Assembly: GCF_965638725.1 (NCBI RefSeq)
Contig: NC_134958.1
Location: forward strand, 20,181,964 to 20,245,963
DNA: 64,000 bases
Reading direction: 5' to 3'
From: Aptenodytes patagonicus
Lineage: Eukaryota > Chordata > Aves > Sphenisciformes > Spheniscidae
Positions 36,901-48,900 of this stretch are shown here, in pieces (within the stretch, counting starts at the first letter, position 1; each line of letters opens with the position of its first letter). A program made the position numbers and the translations under genes. The notes beneath the pieces are model-generated. The model saw nothing but the letters and a program-made list of their open reading frames with translations. It was not told the origin of the DNA and did not search any database.

Positions 36901-39900
36901 CTCTTATGGGAAGCTTTAGAAAGATTTTAAAATGTTTCCATGAGAACTGAAATGGTCCCCAGCCACAGGATGACTTCTGAAATTTTCTCTGGGTTTTATC
37001 TCAAAGATGGAGATATGCTTCAAATAAGGGCCAAATGCTGCTGATGCTCCACACTGCTCTGGTTGGGAGTTTTGATGCAGCTAATCTGACAAAGAGACCA
37101 GCCAACTTTTGGTAACAAATCTAAATAATCTCTGATTTCAGAGAAATGTTTTGTCTGTGATTTGTTATGGCTGATCTCTAATTTTCACTTTTCTCCTTTA
37201 TTGCTTTATATTAGAAAAGATTTATTATGAAAGGGGCTGTCTGCAGAGGGGAAAGGCAAGAACAGCTACTGCAGTATGCCTGCAGGGAGAACTGTTCCCT
37301 GCACTGGCTGTCATGTGAAATTTCCCCATATAGACAACTCCTGTGTTACCTGTTCTTTCATCTAAACTGTGAAGAAACTAGCAGGCAAAGTTGAAATGAT
37401 ATGCTAACACGTTTTATTTATTTGAAAGTTTACTGCTTGGCCAATCTTTTTTGTGAAGTCTGCTTTTTCTTTTAAAAATCTGTTACTCTCAATTTCAAAT
37501 CGTATAGTGGCTTGCCTAGATTCATCTGCCTTCATTGTATATGCCATCTTCACCACTGCTTAAGAGTATTTGTTTGCAAGACAACACAGAAATTGGAGTA
37601 ATACATTTGGCACAAACAATATACTGAAATGCCTTACTGTGGGGCACAGCTAAGCTCTTCATCACAGATGCAGGTTTTTGTGCAACCCGCCCCCCCTCCC
37701 CAACCTACGTATTGTCATTGTGTAACACTGCATAATTAAGCTTTTCAATCAGTTCCTCCTCGTAAGATGGCAAATTTTTTTCATTTGTAACACTGGATCG
37801 TACAATCCAGTGTTATGAATTATTTTTATTTGTCAAGTTTGAATTCCTCAAGGACCTCTTCTGATTCTATGTAATATCCCCAAAACAGTCTCCCTGAAAG
37901 GCAAAGTTGTGATTCCCTTTAAATATGTGGTCTGCATAAAAACAATCCTGATATTCCTGAGAACCAGCAAATGTCACTGGTGAGACACAGCCAGCTAAAG
38001 GACTTAGGCTGACTGAAACACCTCAGCTGTAGAGAACTGTTTAGAGTTTGGAGTGACAGCAAATATTTCTGCTAAGCATTACAAGGCCAAACATATCTTC
38101 CTTCTTTTATCTCCTTGCCTTTGATCAGAAGGGTTGCAGGGCTTGCCTGATACCCATTGTGGAAAGAAAGCCTTCTTAGATACTCTCTGAATACCTTATT
38201 CTCGTACAGTTGCCCATGCAACAATGTAGTAAGAGAAGAACAGGGAACAAAGTGAACTGTGGGAAAATGAGATTGCTATATTTTTGTAGTGGTACAGTGC
38301 AACAGGACTGCCACTTCAGTATTTCAAGTTTACACAAATCACTGTGCACTGTCTCTTTGCATAGAAGCGTTCATACAACTTACCTTCACGGAAGGAGATA
38401 AAAACCAGTCTTTCGTGAAACTCCTGAACGTTTCGGAAGTTATCGACCATTTCCAGGGGTTCTGGGTCATCACTCTCTGTGCAGTACATGGCTGTTTCCA
38501 GTGCCAGTAACTATAAAGGGAAGCACCCTGTTCAGCTCCCAGAATACAGCAAAAGCAATGCCAGTGTATGATCACTGAGAGGGTGTGTTTGAAATCAAAG
38601 GGGTAGTCAAAGGGAAGAGGATACGTTAAGTAATACCTAAGTCTTGCGTGGCCTGTGAGCCCAAATACAGAATAATGTGTAAACAGTGTGACATCTCCAA
38701 ACCCACACCTGTATTTTGTTTACATTCTGATAAAATTAATCCTGCTTGGTAATTATCCGCCAGGAAGGCTGGATGAGAGGAAACATGGTGGCCCTTTGCA
38801 GCATGTTCTCCCTAGCACAGTCTAACTCCTAAGCAGTACTAAAAGCTACGTTATGGAAGAACTCTCTACTTCGTTAAAGACATGATCTGGCAGAATGGAC
38901 AAAGTGAAGAATGGACTTTCATAACAAGGAGCGTGCAGTAATTTGATCAGAGATTTTGGCGATAACACTTTTCCCCTGTGTTTATAATTAGGTGAATCAG
39001 AAGATAGTGATTGGGAGTTTATAGTCTATGTAAGTGGACACCTAAGAACAAAAAAAGTTAATTAGGTGAGCACAAAAAACATAAGTTGGAGAAAAGCCAG
39101 GGGATTCAAGATTGACAAATAACACATCACATGCTTTTTAGAAAGTTAACATCTACCCAACCTATCATACCTAACTAAGTCATGATCAAAGTACCACTAA
39201 AATACGTAGTGAATAGGGTTCAGACATGAAGCCTGAACAAAAATGATCTGGAAGTGACTCATGGGAAGACTCAAAGCAGGGAGTAAGTACATAGTGAAAA
39301 CAGAAATTAATCTAACTTGACTGTGATTTTTCAAGCTGATACTATACCAATTGCTATGCAGTTGTCTGTCCTTTATTTATTCTGGTGAACTGAAAACGTG
39401 CTAACTACAAACAGAATAGGATATTGATTTATGTCAGTTCTGTGCTGTTTTTCCCACTTAAAGGATTTTAGCAATGGTCATCTTTCAGTTTTACAGGAAC
39501 ATAAGAGAAATCCAGGAAATGAGAATATGCATTTACTGTTCTTTAGCAGACACCAATCAGGAAAACACATGCTGTATTTAAACTTGCCTGCTCTTGTGAA
39601 ATTTTAACAGAGTGGCGGAAAACTGTCCAGAGAACACTAGGGTAGCAAGGAGGAGTTGTCAGGGATCCTTCATAGCGATAATACTCATCCAGTCTGTCAG
39701 GAAGCAGTTCTTGAATATTGAAACCAGGTACTTGGACCATCTGATCTAAAATAGGATATGCATGTTAAATGCTGCGTCATTACTACACAGGTAGTGTACC
39801 AGTGAAGTGAATTTGCTTTTCAGTAAGTAGGATGCTTTCAGCCATATCACTAGGAAAAGAAAAATACATTTTAACAGAGATGATCCCAGTTTAATAAGGA

Positions 39901-42900
39901 ATACAGCTTTTTAGGTTTCCTGTGTACAAATCTTGTCTTAGATACCAAATCAGAATTCTGTAAGATAAACTGTGGCCATATTAACCAAAAAACACGATGG
40001 GCAAGAAATAAGGCCCAGTCAGAAACACGTGGTGAATGCTAGCCATACAATCTTCAAAGAAATGCACTGCATTTGGAAGTCTTTCACAGTTTGTGACAGG
40101 TTTGCCTGGGATTTCTGGACTGTTTCTTCAGCCGGTTCAATCGCTCTCAGGGTGACATCTGATACTCTTAGCCATTCTCAATCCAGTGCAGGCTTATAGC
40201 CACTCACCCTTGTATTTCACATTCCGGAAGTGCCTGAAGATCTTTTCATAGGATGGGTTGAAGGGTCCAATCTGTAATGAGCAGACTGTTAACAGCTGTG
40301 CAAATCACCGCAGTCTGAGTATGAGTCTTTGCTTCTGCACGCAGCAGACAGCAGTATTTGATGGCCTCTGTCATAAGGCAAGTGTCTTCACTGTCCAGAT
40401 ATTCATATACTAGAACAGCTTAAGTACCCTTTTTACTCGAAACATTAACACTATTCTCAGAACCCCAATAATGCTCTTACTCGCTCCAGAGCTATTAGAG
40501 CTGCGTTGTCATAATGCTATCTGAACAACTGCAGCGTAGACCTCTTGTGTGCACTTGAAAGACCCTATTGCTCTTGACTGCTCAGCATGCTGTGCAAATG
40601 AAGAGAAACCGTTTCCTCTGAGAACATTGCAGGCATAAGTTCTCAACTGACAGGCTTCTCAGATCATCTACTGGTTTCTAGTCAAAGCCACATTTTCCCA
40701 CCCACAAACATTTTTTAGTCTGCTGCTCCTCACAGTCCAGGAAGATAGAGAATTACACTACTGGGTACCGCAGGGCCGCTGGCAAGGGCTATAACTCAAC
40801 TACCTGGCAAGGGCTATAACTCAACTATCAAACAAGACCATGTTTTTCAACTGCTACCAGCAGCTTTTCAGTCTAATAATCAATGCCTTTTTTATGAATT
40901 CTTTAGAGTTGGTGCTTAGCAATTCCTCTGACAACCAGACATAGTAAACTAGCGTCCTTAGATCAACTGTAATAGCCACCAGCTGTCTGAAAGTTTTTCA
41001 AAGACCTGATCTCCATTGTTTCCTTATTTGATTTTTAAACACCATTGCTTAGAAATAACCAGAATCCCAGTATTATTCCCTAGCATAATATACAATATTC
41101 TGACACTTTTCACAGCTGCAACTTCCAAATGAAGTGAAATTTAACACAAAATTATTGTCAAAGTCTTAGAGCTGCTAGGAAGTGAGCTTGGATAATATTA
41201 ATGAGAATTAGAGCTTTGTCTGCTAACTAGAACATTTTCACTTTTTTGATGGAAATGTGAAAACCTGGGTATTTTCAGGTTTTTTTACGCTGCAGGAAAT
41301 CATCTTTATAGTTACCTTATTGAGGATTTTAATAGCAAGAAAAAGGAGAATTATATATGTACAAACGTCTAAAAATTTTTCTTTCAGATCATTATCTTTA
41401 ATTGCTTGTATGTGGGGCTTTAGAGGGGAAAATTGGAAAGCTGTCCTTCTGTCATCTTAAAAAGGACACTGAATTTCCTTGTTTACTGTAATCTGAGATT
41501 CAAAGAATCTGGGAAGTTTGCGATCTGAAGACTGTGGTCAAATCCTAATTACATATAGTGGCCAAAGCCAGGGTTGTGTCTGCCTATGTCTCTCAGCTGT
41601 GTTAAAACTGCTTCATGCTACACGAGGCAGTTTTTAGTAAGTGAGCTTGAAATTCACTGTTGTCTGTTGTTTGATAAACTCTACCAATCCTTAGTTTGTA
41701 AGTGAATGCAAAAACGGATTTAACACAGCTGAAGTTAATTTACTGAAAAACATGAGGAAATATTCAGAATTCCTCTTCTCTTAAAATTTGTTCCTGTTTA
41801 TGTATGTGCTTCTGGAATCTGGCCCTTCTTTGTGAAAGAGAAAAGGAAGAACCTTTATTCAGCCACAGCATTGTTAAATAATCTAGGTAATTTTGTACAT
41901 TAAAGGTCTCTGATGACTTAATGATTGAAAGCATATTCTAAACAAAAAAAAAAAAGGTCCTGCATCCTACCTCAAGAAGAATAGCCAAAACCGCCAGTCC
42001 ATCCGCTTTGTCCATTGCTGCTGTTATATCTGGATATTTCTCAGAGTTATAATGTACAATATGCAGCTACAAATAAGGAGATACTATGTTATGGTAACGT
42101 CTGAGGCATGCTCACATTTCTGTTTCACAGCTAAAAAGGACGAGGGCAGCCACCTCAGGCTAAGACAATACAATGGGATCCTTCAGTGATTTCTGGGTGT
42201 GATGGTAAGATCTTTTTAGAGAAAAGCAAAAGGTCCTGGAACTTCTGCTCCCAGCCCCGCTGTAGCTGAGTTACCCCCCCGCTACATAATGGTGGGGAAA
42301 GAGGATCAATCACTTCAGCTTCAAGGCACCTTGACTGTAGTGCTAGTAAATTTTTCTGAAAAAGTAACACCTTAGCACTCTTGGGGCTCTCTGATGTTTA
42401 GAATGCAAAACCTGGTGTTAAATGTAACTAGAGAAGAAACAGATTCCTAAAGTGCTGTTATGCAGGCAAATTATTCTGACTGATTTATCTTTTAATCATT
42501 CTGGGGTAAATATCCGATTGGTACTGCTTTTCAAAATCTATTCCCAAATAGATTTTGGGAATCCCCAATCCCTAATTTAGGATTAGAAAAGATAACAAGT
42601 AGTTCTTTGCTGGATAGAAGGTGAGTAAAGGTAGACAGAGAAGCAATGTCGTGCAGCTAAAAGATATACCTGGCTTACAGAGAAGAACCAAGGTGTCAAA
42701 TATCTAGCAATTTGCTTGAAATTACTCAAGTGACTGAGTGCCAGCCCTGAGTTTAGAACCTAAATTCTAACTCCCTGACTTGTGGCATATTCATGAAAGT
42801 ACATCGGAGTCCACATTCTGCAGTGCACAATGCATTTTTTTAGTATATACCCAGATCATAAATACTTGGATTAGAGCCTTGCAGCCTTTTACAGTCGTAT

Positions 42901-45900
42901 ACCCAAGATAAAGATCCCACTTTGAAACAATGGGACTTGCCCAACCTTCTTTGTTTCTTTCCCTGATCTGAGCTTGTCTTACCTCTGCTGCAAAATGCTT
43001 CCCACTGACTGTGTGCTCTGAGCCTTCTGACTTGTTTCTGTTTCCCCAGTGTAGGTGAAGTTGAGATGCGGTGTATTCAAATGGGAGGTTTCTGATGTAC
43101 ATAGTAGGCGACAGATACATTTTCACTGTAAGCAGACCAAAACCAGATGGGAGCAAATGATACCACAGCTTTCAAGCACAGGGCAAATAAAAATACTGTG
43201 TCTAAGTATATTATGTATGGAGCATGAACAAAGCAGATTCTTAACTCAAATCCATCTCAGTCTGTGGCAGGAGATTAACACTTTAGCTGTCTTTAACCCT
43301 TTCTAGGCAATTCAGGAGAATTTAGAATACACCCTTTTCCTATTTTCTTAAACTAAAGGAATTGAATGTGAGAATTGTTGCTAATGGATATCTTTCTTCT
43401 CCCTGAAGAATGCAAAGTTATCTCAGTCTTATTGAAGAGACAGTTATTGACATGTCGAAGCAAAGCTTAGGCTCATGTGCCTTCTTTCAACCCCCTTATA
43501 ATGGTTGAAAATGGCTTAATAAATTAATATTTCTCATGGTATTTTTAAACTCTTGTTATATTGAACTCCTCTGCCTCTTAATCTTCTTTTAGGAGCATAT
43601 GGCAAAACCAAATAAACTTCCCCTCTCCCCACTCCCCCCGAAACCCAGAGCATTGATATCAAGCAGCAAGATAATCACGGGCCTTAAGAGCAAGCATTTC
43701 CTCTCTTGACATGCTGGAGGGAGACCTTTGTATGCATTACCCTCCCTTTTGCTCGCTAATGCTCTCCAGTGTGGAAGACAGGCTGGGTTACTTTTTTTGT
43801 GTAGAAATTACAGTAGTAGTTCTCAACTCAGCAGAACCTGAGTTGTTCACTTGAGAAGTTAGGTACTTCATAAAGCAACGGTTTATGTAAAGAACAGATC
43901 TATTTCTTTGCAATTTATCTTTATTATTTTCCAGTGTGAATACAGTTTATTTCTGGAGTGTCCCAGATGTGTTTTGCAGGGGAAACAATACTCAAAACCT
44001 TAACGAAGGAACAGCTGCAAACCGTTGTATTTTTATGCTAGTGCTTAGAAGCTTTTTTTGAGCTCTGCTGTTTTCATAGAATCATAGAATCATTAAGGTT
44101 GGAAAAGACCTCTAAGATCATCGAGTCCAACCGTCAACCCAACACCACCATGCCCACTAAACCATGTCCCTAAGCGCCTCATCTACACGTCTTTTAAATA
44201 CTTCCAGGGATGGGGACTCAACCGCTTCCCTGGGCAGCCTGGTCCAATGTTTAACCACTCTGTCAGTAAAGAAATTTTTCCTCATGTCCAATCTAAACCT
44301 CCCCTGGCGCAACTTGAGGCCATTTCCTCTCGTCCTACCGCTTGTTACTTGGGAGAAGAGACCGACACCCACCTCACTACAACCTCCTTTCAGGTGGTTG
44401 TAGAGAGCGATGAGGTCTCCCCTCAGCCTCCTTTTCTCCAGGCTGAACAACCCCAGTTCCCTCAGCCGCTCCTCATAAGACTTGTTCTCCAGACCCTTCA
44501 CCAGCTTCGCTGCCCTTCTCTGGACACGCTCCAGCACCTCAATGTCCTTCTTGTAGTGAGGGGCCCAAAACTGAACACGGTATTCGAGGTGCGGCCTCAC
44601 TAGTGCCGAGTACAGGGGCATGATCACTTCCCTAGTCTAGCTGAAGTAGGTAATTGTATCTGGATTAGCTGGCCAGTGAAGCACATTAATTATATGTAAG
44701 AATGACTGATACCACAATACTAAGCATCCTACTGATTTCCTCTCTAGCCATAAGAGAAGATAGCAGCAGATGGTGTAATGATCACTCTAAGAGAGGCTAA
44801 TTTTTCATTACTCAGAGCAATTAAGGTTTGTATCTGAGTGAGGTTTCTGGAGTGTGTCACATGTCCCCTGCTTTCTAGGAGGGCACTGACCTTAGAAGTG
44901 AACTCCCATTTTTACTGAGGGGGGGATATATTTTTGTCTTGGCTTTCATTAGGAAGTAGTTGAACTTCTTATTTTAGGGGCAAGATCTGACAATGTTAGT
45001 GATGTAGGCTCTACGAGGAATTTGCTTTTACCTGTATGATTATTATGTGAGGGACAGGCTCTCAGTGTTGTTCTTTTATCTCCACCTGCTCTCTGGCACT
45101 GTTAAAGTCCACAATGACAATGTTTCCTTCTCTGCCTATTGCCTGTCACTTCCATCAGCCTAATACATTCAACTGTGACAGTACAATCTTTCACTCAGGA
45201 CCAAGAAAGACTCTTAGGAAAAAAAGGTTCACAAGGAAAGGGTGTTCCAGCCATTCTTAGTCTAAAGCAACCTGGTTTTGATGGAGAAATTGAATAAGAG
45301 GAAAACCAGGAACCATGCCCTAAGAGGTTGGCCCTTACTGAAGAATGGGCGTATGATGTTCTACAGAGCAGGTTTGCCCCACTGAAAAAGTGAGAAAAAA
45401 AGAGATGTTTGCATGTTGGGCATCTTTTAACCAAGCATGCCAGAGAAGAGCAGAGGCCGTTTTATAACACAGGTTCTTTTGGTGCTTATGCAGTAGAGGA
45501 GGGTACGAAGAAGGAGGGCCTTATAACTGTTCATATTTCTATGTCTTCAAATGTTTCAGGAAGGAAGAAAAAATGGTGGGACTAGCTTACTGGTATTGTA
45601 TACTGTGTCAATATAGTAGACCTTTATGAGACTGCATCTTCTCTGCTTTTACGTACTGTACTGACACTTTGATTTAGTACTACAGTGGAGGGCATGTTTG
45701 TACACTATTTCTAATTATTTTTCTGGTTTTTTATCCATCTGTCTTATCTTACACTAAAGAGGTTTCTATCTCAAGTCAAAGGAACAGAATGGTGCTCCTA
45801 GCTTTTTTTTTTTCTTCCCCCCTTCCCTCACGTAATTCAGCTGAGCTGCTTTGATTAGACTGAAATGTCAGAGACCCATTGCACCCATATTTTATCAGTT

Positions 45901-48900
45901 TATCTCTTTTCAACAGAATCACAAAATCTGTTTCTGTTTCGGAGCACTCCAACCAAAGTAATAAGAAAAGCTCAGGAATGAATTCTGACATGCCTAGAGT
46001 TTATTTAAAAACCACAGTCAATTCGGCTTTCTGTGAATCCATTTGTTCTTAGTACATTCCCAAGTTTCCCTAGCCTGTTCTCTAGATGTAGGTATGCTGA
46101 TGTGAAGGCTTCATCATCACAGCTTAATTTCATCTGTTAATCAAAAGTAGTTCACCCATGAAATAAAAGATCATGAGCTCCAGCAACTCTTTCCTTCACA
46201 ATCCCTTGCTGTCATTGAGCTCCCTTACCTGAATGACCATTATTGGTCAATGTAAACTGGTCAGTGGAGGGAACATTATAGCCTATGAATTCTAAAGGCA
46301 AGAGATTAGAATCATACTGGAGAATATCTTTGTGGAAATCTATTGGTGATTGGAAAACTCCTCCACAAAATGGGTATTTCTTTGGCCAGGCCTTCTCTCC
46401 GTCAGGACCTGTGTAAATTAACAAAGAGACACATTTGTCAAGCCTTAACTATGCAATTAATATAGAAACTCCCCTGTTTCAGCCTTCACCTAAAATTTGG
46501 AAAAGGAGCCTTTTCTGAATTTTTAAGACTTTTTTTTTTAACTTAATTTCATCTTTCCAGTGTGCCATTAGATAGAAAAGGGCCAAATGCCAACAAAAAT
46601 CTCATATAAAGACACTCTACCGCCCCTCGATTTTTTGACAACCTCAACTGCTGTTGATGTTATGCTCTTGGGGAACTCCAGGCTTGGTAGCTCATCAGGT
46701 TAGGCCTGCAGGCAGCAGCACCACAGCCAGCCACAGTGCCTCTGACCCTCTCATGATGGTATCGTCTCTCTTCAGAGCCCACAAGCATGACAAGTAGTTT
46801 GGATCTGTGACAGTATTTGGATTATTTATTGACATGAGTTACTTTTCCCTATGGAAGTAATAGGCATATGCACAGTAACGCAGCTATTCCAGCCTTCTGA
46901 AGAGAATTACTGAAAGAAGTGACTTCATGTTGGCAGAGGAAAAGTTTCCATACTTTTCAGTACACAGAAAGCCAGACCCTTACAAACTTTTCCTTATCGT
47001 ACAAACTGTCTGGCTCTATCTAGCAATATTGCATAACTCACAGTGAAAAGCTAACTTGCAAAAATGAAAGGTGTTATGATAATTTGCCCTGCAATAACTT
47101 GCTCAAACTCTGGTGAAACTTTTCTTCATCACAGTCTTTTCCCTAGGTAGGATCTACAAAGAATAGATAATATCAAGAGATTTTTAATTGTGCCTTTGAT
47201 TTAACTACACATTAATAGCTAGCAGCTGTTCGCAAGCTGTAAGCTGAGACCATTTGGATTTAAATACCAAAAGAGGTACTTGCAACTTGTGTTTCTCCTT
47301 GACTCTAAAGATTCATCGTGACTCTTTCTAAGGCAGGAAGGTCTTTTGGGATCACCCAGCCTGATCTGTATAACACAGGCCATTGGACCTCCCTGGATTA
47401 ATTTCTACTTCAATGAGGCCCTATCTTTCAGAAGGGAAAAAACATCTACTCTTCCTTTAAGCATTGCAGGTAAAAGATACTTTATTATTGCCCAATGGAA
47501 AATTACTCTCCTTGGTAGCTTGCTTTTCACTGTGAATTTGTCTAGCTTTGACTTTGTTTAGATAGTGATTGCTTTTAATCCTTTGCTTAGAAATTGAAGA
47601 GCCTCCTGTTAGCATACTTTTGTTCCTCATTGAAGTACTTATAACATAGAGGACATAGTTTCTCACTTCTCTTAAACAAAATAGATTGAGTTCCTTGAGT
47701 CTTTGGTTAGAAGGCTTTTTTTCCAAACCTATGATACTTCTTGTGGCTTCTTTGAAGTCTCTCCAGTATGTTAACATCTTCCATGCATCGTGAATGCCAG
47801 AATCTAATGTTAGATCGGGTCATCAGTGGCAAACCAAGTTCAGATCCTTTCTGAAGCAAAATTAACAGTCAGGAGAATATTATTAGAGGCTCAATTTTTT
47901 ATGTGAAAGACAGTTTCCAAGGATATGGATAGTGGAGGTGAATCTGACAAATATAGTGCATGTGACAGAATTGGCAAGTTCAATTTGGGTGCTCAAAGAC
48001 AGACTTACTTCCTTGTTAAAGCTCTTCAAGATTATTCAAGACATAGGGTTAGCACATGACATTGTTTGCAGTGTGGATACTCAGACTCAATCAGTGCTTT
48101 TCAGTATAAATAGGCCTTGATGTTGCTGTAACTCACACCTTTGACTCCAGTTCGCTGCCAATCACATTAATTTCTCTCCTCTTAGATCTTCATGGTACTA
48201 TCTTAAAGTTATTGAAATTCTTTTTAAAAGCTAATAAATGTTCTGCTGACATTATAGAAGACTGTATACTATCCTCTGCATATTTTTTGGCAAATAACAG
48301 ATCCATCCAGAAGAGCATAAATTCCATACTGTGGCATATACATACGCAAGAATATTTCCCAGGAAAATATATATCAGGATATACCAGGAAATGATAGTTT
48401 CTTGAGGTTGAAACTTGATGTGCAAGACAGTGACACTGAAATTTAACACTTTCCAGAGAGCTAAGACTACAGCAGTGTCAGAAAAATTGGTGAGAAGCCT
48501 TTATTGTAAAAAGACTTAAGTAATTTTAAAAGGTTTGGCGTTTCTGTGCACTGATAAGATAGTGAGTTTGCAAGAAGACTTTAATATATTACATATCATA
48601 GGTTTGGAGACTTGATAATTAAATAGGTAATTTTTAACTGATGCATAAAATAGAAGTCCAGTCCCAGCCAGTGGAAACCATGTCATGAAGTACCACTCAC
48701 TTTTTCAGTACTGTGTTTGGATGAATTGAATGCCCTTAAGAGTTGGCAACAGAGTATGGGAACTTCCACACCAACATCAGCAGTTCAGAAGGGAAACTTT
48801 TGTCTTTCCTATAAAATGCTGTAGTTATTGCAGTCTTCATGTACCTTGATCTTTACTAGCAGTTATCCTTTCCTTGACATAAATCTGCAACTCCACTCAC

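Larger units (their letters stand above)
32041..38383 (-). other. CA12: CA12 intron 8
   Basis: 6.3-kb intron in phase 1. This is where a mammalian-type 33-nt alternative juxtamembrane exon would lie; I could not find one by eye. It contains a 21-T run (33730-33750), a CTCF-like site (33436-33449) and an inverted repeat (37783-37820). No transposable element was recognised. Confidence 0.8.

Noticed and set aside
37783..37820. MicroRNA precursor
   Set aside because: The stem is about 16 bp, much shorter than the roughly 30-bp stem needed for a microRNA hairpin.
42791..43156. 121-codon frame containing LHLHWG as a complete gene
   Set aside because: Only 42983-43125 is coding (CA12 exon 4); the ends are intronic read-through past good splice sites.
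44164..44603. Open frames on the + strand across the CR1
   Set aside because: Antisense shadows of the CR1 ORF2 C-terminal frame.
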